From the NCBI RefSeq assembly GCF_008642275.1, contig NZ_CP029189.1, positions 7,112,001 to 7,176,000 on the forward strand: 64,000 nucleotides of DNA, in the 5' to 3' direction. Origin of the DNA: Streptomyces venezuelae (lineage in GTDB: Bacteria > Actinomycetota > Actinomycetes > Streptomycetales > Streptomycetaceae). Positions 1 to 9,141 of this stretch are shown in pieces. A program made the position numbers and the translations under genes. Position 1 is the first letter of the stretch; each line of letters begins with the position of its first letter. Under the pieces are notes generated by a model. That model was not told the DNA's origin. It did no database searches and worked only from the letters and a program-made list of their open reading frames with translations.

Positions 1-118
1 GTTCGAGGATCAGCACCCGCTTGCCGGACGGGGCGAGGCGGTGGGCGAGCGTGCCGCCGCCCGCGCCCGTTCCGATGACGATGACGTCGTAGTGCGGAGC
101 GTCGTTCAACCGGATCAC
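1..118 (-). CDS. GMC-type FAD oxidoreductase, N-terminal fragment
   Basis: Only the first 39 codons are inside the window; the gene continues past position 1. Translation from the GTG at 118 gives a hydrophobic beta strand (YDVIVIG) followed by the dinucleotide-binding pattern GTGAGGG, then a helix and LILE. This is the Rossmann ADP-binding fold that opens glucose-methanol-choline oxidoreductases and related FAD enzymes. The family normally oxidises alcohols, sterols or choline with FAD, but the substrate cannot be read from this fragment. A lone FAD-dependent reductase of another family is possible. The start is fairly secure because the motif lies close to the N-terminus, as is usual. Confidence 0.7.
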   Translation of the reverse strand, partial: MIRLNDAPHYDVIVIGTGAGGGTLAHRLAPSGKRVLILE

Positions 119-227
119 CGTCCTCGGCTCGCGGCGGCGCCGCCCCGGCGGACCGGTCGCGGCAGGATCCCCCTTCGAACGTATACGCCCCCCGCCGGTG
201 CGGCACCCGGGGGCCGTGAGGTGCCCC

Positions 228-1187
228 TCACAGGACGGCGATCGGGTTCACCGGCGAACCGGTGGCTCCCGGCAGCCGCAGCGGTGCCACCGTGCACAGG
301 AACCGCCGGCGCCCGAGCCCGGCGCAGGCGTCGGCCAGTTCCTCCAGGTCCAGGTAGTCCATCAGGTGCATGCCGAGGGCGTGCAGGGCCAGGACGTGCA
401 CGGGGAAGGAGACGCCGGGAACCGGGCTCGGAGCCGTGTCGTTGTTGCCGTCCGAGCCGAGGAGGGCGACCTGCCGCTCGGCCAGCAGCCGCATGCACGC
501 CGGATGCAGGCCCGCCCGCGCGTGCGCCGCGTTCCACGCCCCGGCCTCCTGGCGCCGGCGCCGGTGGCCGACCCGTACGAGCAGCAGGTCACCCGGCCCG
601 AACCGGACGCCCTGGGCCTCCTCGGCCGCCGTGAGGTCCTCCGGGGTCACGAAGTCCCCGGGCTCCAGCCAGGGGACCCCGCGCAGGCGCGGGACGTCCA
701 GCAGGACCCCGGGGCCGACGATGCCGTCGCGCACCAGGTCGAGGGTGATCCCGTGGGCGCCGCCCGCGGCCAGCCGGCTCTCCGGGACACCGCCGTGGAG
801 CTCGCCGTCGAACACGACGTGACACAGGGCGTCGAGATGGCTGTGGGCGTCCCCGTGCACGTTCATGGCGAACCGGTCCAGGGCGAAGTGCACGCCCGGG
901 GTTCCGGTTTCCGGCGCGGTCGGGGCCGTCAGACGGTAGACCGCGGGCTGCGGATCGTCCGGCCCCGGCTGCGTCTCGATGGGGGCGGCCAGCGACACGG
1001 TGCGCCCGAGGCGCACCTCGGCCGCGGCCGCGGCCACCCGCTCCGGGGTCAGGTGGGCGAGGATGCCGCGCCGGTGCCCGGCGCCGGCGGACGCCCGGCG
1101 GCACAGCTCGGCGTGCAGGGACCGGAAGGCCGCCTCCGCCATGAAAGGCGAAGCCGTCCGGTCGGGCGTCGGGTCGTCGTCCGTCAC
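228..1187 (-). CDS. Cyclase-family (kynurenine formamidase-like) metal hydrolase
   Basis: The 319-residue protein carries the metal-binding signature of the cyclase family (PF04199) around residues 111-123, with H115, H117, D119 and H123 in the pattern HSHLDALCH. A second conserved patch (GSDGNNDTAPSPVPG) and a C-terminal histidine segment (FPVHVLALHALGMHLM) fit the rest of the fold. Members are Zn or Mn hydrolases acting on amides or enol lactones, such as N-formylkynurenine. The length matches the longer bacterial subgroup with an N-terminal extension. The GTG at 1187 is preceded by GGGAGG, which favours it over the ATG 45 nt further in. The neighbours do not indicate a pathway, so the substrate is unknown. 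Confidence 0.8.
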   Translation of the reverse strand: MTDDDPTPDRTASPFMAEAAFRSLHAELCRRASAGAGHRRGILAHLTPERVAAAAAEVRLGRTVSLAAPIETQPGPDDPQPAVYRLTAPTAPETGTPGVHFALDRFAMNVHGDAHSHLDALCHVVFDGELHGGVPESRLAAGGAHGITLDLVRDGIVGPGVLLDVPRLRGVPWLEPGDFVTPEDLTAAEEAQGVRFGPGDLLLVRVGHRRRRQEAGAWNAAHARAGLHPACMRLLAERQVALLGSDGNNDTAPSPVPGVSFPVHVLALHALGMHLMDYLDLEELADACAGLGRRRFLCTVAPLRLPGATGSPVNPIAVL

Positions 1188-1261
1188 GCGGGTCCTCCCG
1201 GTCTGCCGAAGGCCCCGCCTCCACTGTCCGCCGCCGCGGCGCCCCGTGCATCCCGGCAGTC

Positions 1262-2098
1262 TCAGGGGCGGTGTCCGGCGACCGACCGGTGCGCGACGGG
1301 GAAGTCGAAGTAGGTGTCCGGGAACAGCTCCGGCTTGTGCGTGAAGTGCCACCACTCCTCGGGCAGGTTGACGAATCCCTCCGCCGCCAGCGCCGACCTC
1401 AGCAGGTCCCGGTTGGCGCGCTGTGTCCCCTGGACGCGCGGGTCGTCGGTGTGCGACAGCGTGTCGAAGCAGTCGAAACCCGTTCCCATGTCGACCGAGT
1501 TGTCCGGGTACCGCTCTGCCTGGGGCGCATGGCAGGGCACCGACTCCTGCCCCGGCCGCGGGCGGGGCGCCGGCAGCGCGGGCAGCCGTACCAGCGTCAC
1601 GTCCGTCGTGCTGCCCCGGCTGTGCCCCGATTTCTTCGCGATGTATCCGTCCTCGAACAGCCGGGACTTGTCGACGCGCGGGTAGAACTCCGCCTTCCGC
1701 CGCTCGTCGCCGAGGTCCTCGGCCCACCGTACGAAGTGGTCGACGGCCCGCTGCGGCCGGTAGCAGTCGTACACCTTGAGCGAGTACCCCTGGCGCAGCA
1801 GGCGCACCTGGGCCCGGTGCAGGGCCTGCGCGGCCGGGCGCGTCAGGATGCAGACGGGCTGCCGGTAGCCGTCGACCGGATCGCCGACGAAGTTGTGCGG
1901 ACGCACGTACCGCATCTCCTGCAGGATCGTGGGGTCGACCGAGCTCAGCGCCACGAACGCGCGCGGGGCCTTCTCCCCGGGCGGCGGCGCGCTCGCCCCG
2001 GCGGTGGCCGCCCCGGCCGTCGTGAGCACGGTGGCGGCGGCCGCCACGGCCACGGCGAGACGTGCCCTCATCGGCGGTAAGGACGTGGAACTTCCCAT
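1262..2098 (-). CDS. Secreted VanX-like D-Ala-D-Ala dipeptidase (M15D)
   Basis: The 278-residue product begins with a signal peptide (hydrophobic stretch about residues 13-33). It then shows the M15D zinc-peptidase motifs SGHSRGSTTD (H159 and D166), DMGTGFDCFD, and EEWWHFT with the catalytic Glu and third zinc ligand. These enzymes hydrolyse D-alanyl-D-alanine. An exported member most likely recycles peptidoglycan-derived dipeptide rather than giving glycopeptide resistance, because no vanH or vanA homologue is nearby. The ATG at 2098 has GGAGG five bases upstream; an in-frame ATG lies at 2110. Codon 7 is the rare TTA, so translation may depend on the bldA tRNA unless it starts at the ATG two codons after the TTA. 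Confidence 0.85.
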   Translation of the reverse strand: MGSSTSLPPMRARLAVAVAAAATVLTTAGAATAGASAPPPGEKAPRAFVALSSVDPTILQEMRYVRPHNFVGDPVDGYRQPVCILTRPAAQALHRAQVRLLRQGYSLKVYDCYRPQRAVDHFVRWAEDLGDERRKAEFYPRVDKSRLFEDGYIAKKSGHSRGSTTDVTLVRLPALPAPRPRPGQESVPCHAPQAERYPDNSVDMGTGFDCFDTLSHTDDPRVQGTQRANRDLLRSALAAEGFVNLPEEWWHFTHKPELFPDTYFDFPVAHRSVAGHRP

Positions 2099-2289
2099 CG
2101 GACCCTCCATCGGCGGTGCTGCGGCGACGTGATCGCCCCCATGCTGCCCGACGCCGGGTCCGTCCGGTCCCGGTCCGGCCGAACTGCGCCGGCCGTGGTG
2201 CGGACCTACGCTGATCAGGTGACCGGCTGCGCCCGCGGAGCGGTGATGCCCGCCGCGGCCCGGGAGCCGCCCGAGAGAGGTGACGTGCC

Positions 2290-3030
2290 ATGTCCGGACC
2301 CCGGGCGGCGATGGCCCGCTGCACGACCGCCGGAGCCGCCTGCCTGCTGGTGTTCGCGGGCGCGGGCGCGGCGGAAGCCGATGACAACGGCATGGCCGAC
2401 AAGAGTGCCCAGGCCATCGCCCAGGCCTCGCGCGAGGCCATGACCGGGCTCACCTCCATGCGCATGGTGGGCAAGGTGACCGACGCCTCGGGCACCACCG
2501 GCCTCGATCTCCGGTTCGACGAGCAGGGCGACTGCGTCGGTACCGTCACGCCGCCCGGCGACGCGGGCAAGGCGGACATCGTCAAACGCGGCGACGACGT
2601 CTGGATGAAGCTGGACGACGACCTGCTCAGATCCCAGGTACCGGGTCCCGCGGCCGAGGACGCGATCGCGCTCGTCGACGGCCGATACCTGCACGGCACC
2701 ACGGACAGCCCCATGCTGAGCGATTTCGCCCAGGTCTGCGACCTGGGCTTCTTCAAGAAGGAGTTTTCGTCGAAGTCGCCGGGCGAACAGCTGACCAAGG
2801 GTTCCGAGACCACGGTCGACGGACAGCCGGCCATCACGGTCACCAGCCGGAGTGCCACCGGGACGGGCGTCTACCAGGTTTCCACCGAGGACGAACCGTA
2901 CCTCCTGAAGGTCGAGGGCAGCGAGAAGTCCGGCAAGCGGGTGGTGGCCTCCTTCTCCGACTTCGACGAGCCCGTCACGGCCGAGCCCCCGGCGGCCGCG
3001 GACTCGGTCGACCTGTCCGAACTCCGGTAG
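2290..3030 (+). CDS. Secreted LppX/LprAFG-like protein
   Basis: The 246-residue protein has an N-terminal export signal of about 32 residues. Its body is rich in beta-strand-like alternating segments (MRMVGKVTD, LDLRFDEQGDCVGTVT, VDGQPAITVTSR, YLLKVEG), typical of the LppX/LprAFG fold used by actinobacterial envelope proteins that bind hydrophobic molecules. A cysteine lies inside the signal region (residue 18) but is not in a canonical lipobox, so lipidation is uncertain; a soluble secreted form after AEA is equally plausible. A GAGAGG ribosome site lies upstream of the ATG. It is divergent from the VanX-like gene and convergent with the exporter. Ligand unknown. Confidence 0.65.
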   Translation: MSGPRAAMARCTTAGAACLLVFAGAGAAEADDNGMADKSAQAIAQASREAMTGLTSMRMVGKVTDASGTTGLDLRFDEQGDCVGTVTPPGDAGKADIVKRGDDVWMKLDDDLLRSQVPGPAAEDAIALVDGRYLHGTTDSPMLSDFAQVCDLGFFKKEFSSKSPGEQLTKGSETTVDGQPAITVTSRSATGTGVYQVSTEDEPYLLKVEGSEKSGKRVVASFSDFDEPVTAEPPAAADSVDLSELR

Positions 3031-3044
3031 CGGAGCCCCCGGAT

Positions 3045-3062
3045 CCCCGGGGAGCCCCGGGG
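3045..3062. terminator. Short palindromic hairpin between convergent genes
   Basis: Two copies of the self-complementary octamer CCCCGGGG are separated by AG. They can form an 8-bp all-GC stem between the ends of the convergent genes at 3030 and 3088. There is no U tract, as is usual for streptomycete terminators. Confidence 0.45.
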
Positions 3063-3087
3063 TCGCGGTGCCCGCGGTGCACGCCCG

Positions 3088-5976
3088 TCAACGCAGCTGG
3101 CGGCGGACCAGGCCGTGGAAGACACCGTTCGTGTCGGCGAGGAGCTCGGCGGGCGGGCCCTGCTGGACGATCCGGCCGTCCGACATGACGATCACCCGGT
3201 CGGCGTCCATGACCGTGGAGAGCCGGTGGGCGATCACCAGACGGGTGGCCCGCAGGGCGCCGGTGGATGCCGTGACCACCCGCTGGGCCTCGTTGTCCAG
3301 GGCGCTGGTGGCCTCGTCGAGGAACAGGACGCGCGGCTTGCGGATGAGGGCCTGGGCGATCATCAGCCGCTGGCGCTGTCCGCCCGAGACGGTCCCGCCG
3401 CCGTCGGACAGGATGGTGTGCATGCCCATCGGCATGGCCTCGATGTCCGCGGCCAGGCCCGCCATCGCGGCGGCCTCCCACGCCTCCTCCAGCGCGTACG
3501 TCCCGGTGCCGCGGATGCAGTCCAGGATCGAACCGGTGAGGGGCTGGGCGTTCTGCAGCACGACGCCGCACTGGCGGCGGACGGCCGCCCGGTCGAGCGC
3601 CGCCAGGTCCTGGCCGTCGTAGAGCACGTTGCCCGAGACGGGCCCGTCGAAGCCGATGAGCAGCCGCAGCAGAGTCGACTTGCCGCAGCCACTGGCCCCG
3701 ACGACCGCGACGAACTCGCCCGCGGCGATCTTGAGGCTGACGTCGTCGAGGACGAGCGGGCCGTCGTCCGTGTAGCGGTAGGACAGGTTCCGGGCCTCGA
3801 TGGCACCGGTCAGCCGTCCCGGTCGGGTACTGGAGCGGTCCACCTCGGGGATCTCCCGCAGGAGCGGCCGGATCTGCTCGAACATCGGCAGGACCGCGGC
3901 GGCCGAGACGAGCGCACCGGTCATCTGTGTGACCGACGACAGCAGCATCGTCAGCGCGGTGCTGAAGGTGAGGAACTCGCTGGCGGACATGGCGCCGCGT
4001 GCCGGACCGGCCAGCAGCACGAACATCACCAGCGTGCACAGCGGCAGACAGACGGCGCCGAGGACCGTGCTGACGTTCTGCGTCCGGCCGATCCGCTGCT
4101 GGAGGTCGCGGGTACGGGCGAACTCCCTCGCCCAGGCGGCGTACGCGAAGCTCTCGGCCGCGGCGACGCGGAGCTTGGGCAGACCGCGCAGGGTCTGGAA
4201 GGCCTGGTTGCCGAGCCGGTGGCCGAGCGTGTTCAGCCTGCGCTCGTACCGCAGCTGCCACAGCCCCAGGCCCAGGAAGACCGCCGCGACGACGACCAGC
4301 ATGCCCAGTGCCGCCATCGCCAGCGGCACGCTGTGGACGAGCAGCAGGACGAAACTCACCCCGCCGACCGCGCCTGCCTGTACGCAGACCGGACCGATAC
4401 CGGACAGCACGCGGCGCATCGCGCTGACGCCCATCGCCGCGCCGGCCAGCTCGCCGGTGGAGCGGCCGGCGAAGAACGTGGTCGGCAGCCGCAGCAGCCG
4501 GTCCCACACGGCCGGCTGCAGGGTGGCCTCGACACGGCCCTCCATGCGCAGCAGCGAGGTGTTCTGCAGCAGCATGAAAACGGCTGCGACCACGGCCGTC
4601 GCGACCAGCGCCAGCCCGGTTTGCACGATCAGACCGCTCTCGCCCTGCGGGACGTACCGGCCGAGGACCTGGCCGGTGGCGACCGGCACCAGTGCCCCCA
4701 GCACGACCGCGACGAGCCCGCCCAGCAGCAGGTTGCGCAGCTCGGGGAGGGTGCCGCGCATGCTGAAGCGGAGCAGCGCGGGCAGGCCCACCCGTCCCTC
4801 GGGCAGGGGGCGGTACAGCATGACGGCGCGGGGTTCGAAGGCGGCCCCGCCGGCCTTGCCGACGCGCTCGCGCCGGCCGGTGGCGGGGTCGACCGCCTCG
4901 TAGCCGCCGCGCCGCCACAGCAGGGCGACCGGCGAGCCGTCCTTCTCACGCCGGCCCACCAGCGGTCCGCAGTTCTCCCGCCACCAGCTCCCGCGGAGAG
5001 CGACCGTGCGGGTGCGGATCCGGGAGGCGAGCGCGATGCGTTCGACGGGGTCCAGCTGTTCCGGGCTGCTGTCCGTCCCGCCCGGCGGGGACAAGGCGAT
5101 CCCGGCGGCGCCGGCGACGATGCGGCACGCCGCGAAGGTCGCGTCGACGTCCGCACCCCGGTGGCGCTCCCGGTCGCCGGCGCGGACGATGGACGCCAGC
5201 AGCGTCCGGTCGGCCTGCGTACGGGCCGCCCGGCCCGCCTCCAGCCCGGCGGCCGTCCGGTCCTCGTGGGCCCGCTCCAGCTGTTCGATCCAGCCGTCCA
5301 GGGCGTACAGCAGCCGGTACTGCTGGTCGACCATGCCCTGCCACATCGCCGCGTCGACGAGGAGGGTGCCGACCGCCTCCGCCTCGTACACGGCGCCGTA
5401 GCGCACGCTGCCGGGGGTGACGTGCATCCACAGGATGTCGTCGTCGGCTCCCTGGTGCCCGGTGCGGGCGGTGCCGTCCAGCGGTGCCTCGCAGAGCACG
5501 CGCAGACCGCGGCCGATGCCGCGCGCGAAGGCGTCCTCCAGCGGGCTCGGTCCTTCCGCGGCGGCGGCGTACGGGCCTTCACCGGCGTACTGCTGGTGCT
5601 GCGGGTACTGCGGAAACGGGGCGTACTCCGAGCGGTACAGCTCGCGCAGTCCGATACGGCGCAGCAGGCACCCGGGCAGGGGCCGGCCGACCAGCGTGTG
5701 GCCGGGGCCCTCGGCGGGCCCGAGCAGCAGCGTGCCCGGCTCCAGCCGGCCCAGGAAGTGCCAGTGCCCACCCTGCGCGGCGTCCACCGCGAACAGGTCC
5801 AGCCCGCCCCGGACGACCAGCCACAGGACGAGCGGGCCTTCCAGGGACAGGCTGCGCATGCCCGTGCAGTCCACCGGGGAGCCCAGCGCGCCCAGGGCCG
5901 CGACGACCGGATCCGGAGCCCCGGCCGGCATACCCCCGGCGGCAGGGGTGGCGGTGGCATGGTCCGCGTACGTCAC
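3088..5976 (-). CDS. NHLM-type bacteriocin ABC transporter, ATP-binding/permease protein
   Basis: The 962-residue protein has an N-terminal region of about 380 residues without a peptidase. A six-helix ABC exporter membrane domain follows (roughly 410-690), then a nucleotide-binding domain with Walker A (GASGCGKST), signature VSGGQRQRL and Walker B LFLDEATSAL. This layout matches the second ABC protein of NHLM peptide export systems, whose long N-terminal domain is cyclic-nucleotide-binding-like. It starts with GTG one base after the stop of the C39 exporter gene and so is translationally coupled to it. The two ABC proteins probably form a heterodimer or act in sequence to export the precursor encoded at 9381-9142. 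Confidence 0.88.
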   Translation of the reverse strand: MTYADHATATPAAGGMPAGAPDPVVAALGALGSPVDCTGMRSLSLEGPLVLWLVVRGGLDLFAVDAAQGGHWHFLGRLEPGTLLLGPAEGPGHTLVGRPLPGCLLRRIGLRELYRSEYAPFPQYPQHQQYAGEGPYAAAAEGPSPLEDAFARGIGRGLRVLCEAPLDGTARTGHQGADDDILWMHVTPGSVRYGAVYEAEAVGTLLVDAAMWQGMVDQQYRLLYALDGWIEQLERAHEDRTAAGLEAGRAARTQADRTLLASIVRAGDRERHRGADVDATFAACRIVAGAAGIALSPPGGTDSSPEQLDPVERIALASRIRTRTVALRGSWWRENCGPLVGRREKDGSPVALLWRRGGYEAVDPATGRRERVGKAGGAAFEPRAVMLYRPLPEGRVGLPALLRFSMRGTLPELRNLLLGGLVAVVLGALVPVATGQVLGRYVPQGESGLIVQTGLALVATAVVAAVFMLLQNTSLLRMEGRVEATLQPAVWDRLLRLPTTFFAGRSTGELAGAAMGVSAMRRVLSGIGPVCVQAGAVGGVSFVLLLVHSVPLAMAALGMLVVVAAVFLGLGLWQLRYERRLNTLGHRLGNQAFQTLRGLPKLRVAAAESFAYAAWAREFARTRDLQQRIGRTQNVSTVLGAVCLPLCTLVMFVLLAGPARGAMSASEFLTFSTALTMLLSSVTQMTGALVSAAAVLPMFEQIRPLLREIPEVDRSSTRPGRLTGAIEARNLSYRYTDDGPLVLDDVSLKIAAGEFVAVVGASGCGKSTLLRLLIGFDGPVSGNVLYDGQDLAALDRAAVRRQCGVVLQNAQPLTGSILDCIRGTGTYALEEAWEAAAMAGLAADIEAMPMGMHTILSDGGGTVSGGQRQRLMIAQALIRKPRVLFLDEATSALDNEAQRVVTASTGALRATRLVIAHRLSTVMDADRVIVMSDGRIVQQGPPAELLADTNGVFHGLVRRQLR

Positions 5977-5977
5977 C

Positions 5978-8236
5978 TCAGTGCTCCTTGACCAGTGCGG
6001 CATACGGACCCTGCGCGGCGACCAGATGTTCGTGCCGGCCGCGTTCCACGACGGTGCCCCGGTCGAGCACGACGATCTCGTCGCTGTCGCGCACCGTGCT
6101 CAGCCGGTGGGCGATGACCACACAGGCGCAGCCGCGGCGGCGCAGGTTGTCGATGATGATCTGTTCCGTCTCCGCGTCCAGGGCGCTCGTCACCTCGTCG
6201 AGCACCATGACGCTGGGACGGCGCACCAGAGCCCGCGCGATCTCCAGACGCTGGCGCTGGCCGCCGGAGAAGTTGCTGCCGTCCTGCTCGACGCGGCTGT
6301 GGACACCACCGGGGCGGCGGGCCACCACGTCGTACACGGCGGCGTCCTGGAGGGCGGCGACGACGGCCTCGTCCGAGAGGGAGGGGTCCCACAGCGTGAC
6401 GTTGTCGCGGACGGTCCCCTCGAAGAGGAAGACGTCCTGGTCGACGAAGGAGACGGAAGCGGCCAGCGCCCCGCGCGGGATGTCCTCCAGCCGCATCCCG
6501 TCGATGCGGATGGCCCCGGCCCAGGGGGCGTGGAGGCCGGAGACCAGCCGGGAGACCGTGGATTTGCCGCTGCCCGAGCCACCGACGAGCGCGACCTGCT
6601 GCCCGGGTCCGACCGTCAGCGAGAAGTCCCTGAGCAGGGGGGCGTCCAGCGGGTTGTAGCCGAACGTGATGCCGTCCAGCTCCACGTGCCCCTTCAGACG
6701 CCGGGTGGAGGCCGCGGGCTCGCGCCGTGAGTAGACCCGGTCGACCGGGAAGTTCTCGACGTCGCCCAGGCGGGCTACGTCGGCCGCGAAGTCCTGGATC
6801 CTGCCCGCGACACCGCCCAGCCGGGAGATCGGGGTGGTGAAGCTGGTCACCAGGGCCTGGAACGCGACGAGCAGGCCCACGGTGAGATGGCCCTCCACCG
6901 CCCGCAGGCCGCCGATCGTCAGGATCAGCGCGCTGTTGAACGCCGCCAGCGTGGGCGCGACGATCCCCAGCCACGCGCTGGGCACGCCGAGCCGCTGCTG
7001 CACGTCGAGGGTGACGGCGTGCTGTCCGGCCCAGCGGCGGAAGAAGCCGTTCTCGCCGCCCGTCGCCTTCATCGTCTCGATGAGCTGCAGACCGCTGTAC
7101 GAGGTGTTGGTCAGGCGGGCGCTCTCGGCGCGCAGCTTCCGGGTGCCGGTGGCCCTCAGCCGGATCGCGATCCGCAGGGCGACCACGTTCAGGAGTGCCA
7201 CGGCCACGCCGACGAGGGTGAGCTGCGGATCGTACGTCCACAGCAGCACCGCGTAGAGCACCACCACCACGGCGTCCACCGCCGCGGCGGACAGGTCCCG
7301 CGCGAGGGTCTCGGCGACCGAGTCGTTGGACTGCAGGCGCTGGACCAGGTCGGCCGGGCTGCGCTGGGAGTAGAAGGTGACGGGAAGCCTGAGCAGGTGG
7401 CGGAAGAAGCGGGCACTGCTCAGGGTCGAGGAGATGATGCGCCCGCGCAGCAGATTGGCCTGGAGCAGCGCGGTGAGCGTCGCGGTGAGGACGAGGGCGA
7501 CGGCCATCGCGGCGAACAGCACGCCGAGCAGGGACGTCTGCCGGCCGATCAGGAACATGTCGATGTACGTGCGGCTCAAGGCCGGCACCGTCGCGCCGAC
7601 GGCGACCAGGAGGAGGCTGGCGGCCACGGCGGCGGCCATGGTGCCCGAGGTACCCCGCATGCGGCCCGGCACGGTCCCGAGGACGCCCGGCCGGTGACCG
7701 CCGCGGCGGAAGCCGTCACCCGGCTCGAAGGTGAGGACGACCCCGGTGAAGCTGGTGTCGAACTCGTCCATGGGGACGAACCGGCGTCCCTTGGCCGGGT
7801 CGTTGACGTACACGCCCGTGCGGCCGAGCCGCCGGGCCGTGCCCTCGTAGACGACGTAGTGGTTGAACTCCCAGAAGAGGACGGCCGGGACGCGGACTTC
7901 GGCGAGCGCGGCCAGGTCCATCTGCATGCCCCTGGCCGTCAGCCCGTACCCGCGGGCGGCCTTGAGGAGGCTGCTGGCGCGGGAGCCGTCGCGGGAGACA
8001 CCGCACGCTACGCGCAGTTCTTCGAGCGGGACGAAGCGGCCGTGGTGGCCGAGCACCATGGCCAGTGCGGCGGCGCCGCACTCCACGGCCTCCATCTGCA
8101 GCACGGTGGGGGTGCGGACGGGGCGGGGCGTCCTGCCCGTCGGTACGGGCGCGGGTGCGGACCCGCGGCGGGAGCGGCCCTGCGGCCCGGGGCGGTGGCG
8201 CCGGCGCCCGGCGGGCGTCAGGTGCGGGGCGGTCAC
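5978..8236 (-). CDS. C39 peptidase-containing ABC exporter (PCAT, NHLM type)
   Basis: The protein has 752 residues. The N-terminal C39 protease domain has its catalytic triad visible as C53 (VECGAAAL), H126 (FWEFNHYVVY) and D146 (VNDPAKG). An ABC exporter membrane domain (about residues 190-480) and a nucleotide-binding domain follow, with Walker A GGSGSGKST, signature FSGGQRQRL and Walker B MVLDEVTSAL. PCAT proteins cleave double-glycine leaders and export the core in one step. This gene overlaps the stop of the adaptor gene by GTGA (GTG at 8236). The N-terminus before the protease, about 40 residues, is rich in Arg, Gly and Pro. The natural substrate is the double-glycine precursor at 9381-9142. 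Confidence 0.92.
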   Translation of the reverse strand: MTAPHLTPAGRRRHRPGPQGRSRRGSAPAPVPTGRTPRPVRTPTVLQMEAVECGAAALAMVLGHHGRFVPLEELRVACGVSRDGSRASSLLKAARGYGLTARGMQMDLAALAEVRVPAVLFWEFNHYVVYEGTARRLGRTGVYVNDPAKGRRFVPMDEFDTSFTGVVLTFEPGDGFRRGGHRPGVLGTVPGRMRGTSGTMAAAVAASLLLVAVGATVPALSRTYIDMFLIGRQTSLLGVLFAAMAVALVLTATLTALLQANLLRGRIISSTLSSARFFRHLLRLPVTFYSQRSPADLVQRLQSNDSVAETLARDLSAAAVDAVVVVLYAVLLWTYDPQLTLVGVAVALLNVVALRIAIRLRATGTRKLRAESARLTNTSYSGLQLIETMKATGGENGFFRRWAGQHAVTLDVQQRLGVPSAWLGIVAPTLAAFNSALILTIGGLRAVEGHLTVGLLVAFQALVTSFTTPISRLGGVAGRIQDFAADVARLGDVENFPVDRVYSRREPAASTRRLKGHVELDGITFGYNPLDAPLLRDFSLTVGPGQQVALVGGSGSGKSTVSRLVSGLHAPWAGAIRIDGMRLEDIPRGALAASVSFVDQDVFLFEGTVRDNVTLWDPSLSDEAVVAALQDAAVYDVVARRPGGVHSRVEQDGSNFSGGQRQRLEIARALVRRPSVMVLDEVTSALDAETEQIIIDNLRRRGCACVVIAHRLSTVRDSDEIVVLDRGTVVERGRHEHLVAAQGPYAALVKEH

Positions 8237-9060
8237 GGCAGCAGCCAGTCGACCGGCCGCTGCGCGGCGAGGTGGACCGCACCGGTGACCGGAGTCCTGG
8301 AATCGACGGCGTACGGGGGCCCGTCCGCGGAGGACCAGCGGTAGCCGGACGGGGTGGCGGAGGAACGCTCCAGACGTACGACCACGGCCACCGGGCTGCC
8401 GTGGCGGGAGAACTGTTCGGCGAGACCGCTGTCGGCGAGGAAGCCGCCGATCTGGGCCCGCGTCAGCGGTGCGCGGCCGACCGAGGCGACGCGGCCGCGC
8501 AGCATGCCGAACCGCTGCTGCGGGACGGACTGGACGCTCAGGTCGACCGGGGTGCCCACGGCGATCTCCGAGCCGCTTGCGCCCGGCACGTACAACACCG
8601 CGACCATCGGGTCCTTCGGATCCGCCGCACGTTCCACGGTGGCCACGTCCGCACCCGTGGCGATGACCGAACCCACCTTGGCCACCAGGGTCGTGAGCGT
8701 GCCGCCGGTCACCACGCGCACGGGCCGCTCGCCCTGCTCCGTACGGACGTTGAGCAGGGGCGCACCGGCGGCCAGCAGCTGGCCCTCCTCGGCGAGGACC
8801 GCGGTCACCTGGCCCGCGACCGGCGTCTGCAGCACGTAACTGCCCTCCGGCCGGGTGAGGACGCCCGGTGCGCTCAGCTTGGACGACACGGTGCCCGTGA
8901 AGGCCCAGTAGGCCGCGGCCGCCATGACGGCGACCGTGACCGCGAGGACCAGCCGACCCTGCGGGCGGGCGAAGCGGACGGGCAGGTCCAATTCCTCGGG
9001 CGATTGCAGCTTGGAAAGAGCCTTTTGGCGAAACTGCACGGACTGTTCCTTCGGCTGCAT
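8233..9060 (-). CDS. HlyD-type secretion adaptor (NHLM system)
   Basis: The 275-residue protein has one transmembrane helix at about residues 37-54. A beta-barrel and lipoyl-like segment follows (PEGSYVLQTPVAGQVTAVL, then EEGQLLAAGAPLLNV), typical of HlyD/membrane-fusion adaptors; it is short, as in the NHLM secretion-protein family. It would sit in the membrane beside the two ABC proteins and link them to the cell surface. Its stop overlaps the start of the PCAT gene. No strong ribosome site precedes the ATG. The 81-bp gap back to the precursor gene contains a hairpin that may limit read-through. Confidence 0.85.
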   Translation of the reverse strand: MQPKEQSVQFRQKALSKLQSPEELDLPVRFARPQGRLVLAVTVAVMAAAAYWAFTGTVSSKLSAPGVLTRPEGSYVLQTPVAGQVTAVLAEEGQLLAAGAPLLNVRTEQGERPVRVVTGGTLTTLVAKVGSVIATGADVATVERAADPKDPMVAVLYVPGASGSEIAVGTPVDLSVQSVPQQRFGMLRGRVASVGRAPLTRAQIGGFLADSGLAEQFSRHGSPVAVVVRLERSSATPSGYRWSSADGPPYAVDSRTPVTGAVHLAAQRPVDWLLP

Positions 9061-9093
9061 TCGTATCGTGGGGCTGACGGCGGGACGGCCGTT

Positions 9094-9125
9094 AACCCCG
9101 GAGCCGTGGGGGACGCTCCGGGGTT
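9094..9125 (-). terminator. Attenuator-like hairpin between precursor and export genes
   Basis: A perfect 11-bp inverted repeat (AACCCCGGAGC and GCTCCGGGGTT) with a 10-nt loop lies between the precursor stop and the adaptor start. In peptide-toxin operons such hairpins let the precursor mRNA outnumber the transporter mRNA; that role here is inferred. Confidence 0.6.
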
Positions 9126-9141
9126 CACGGGTATTTCCCGA

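Noticed and set aside
1262..2098. Glycopeptide resistance locus
   Set aside because: Only a VanX-like protein is present, with a signal peptide; VanH and VanA homologues are absent.
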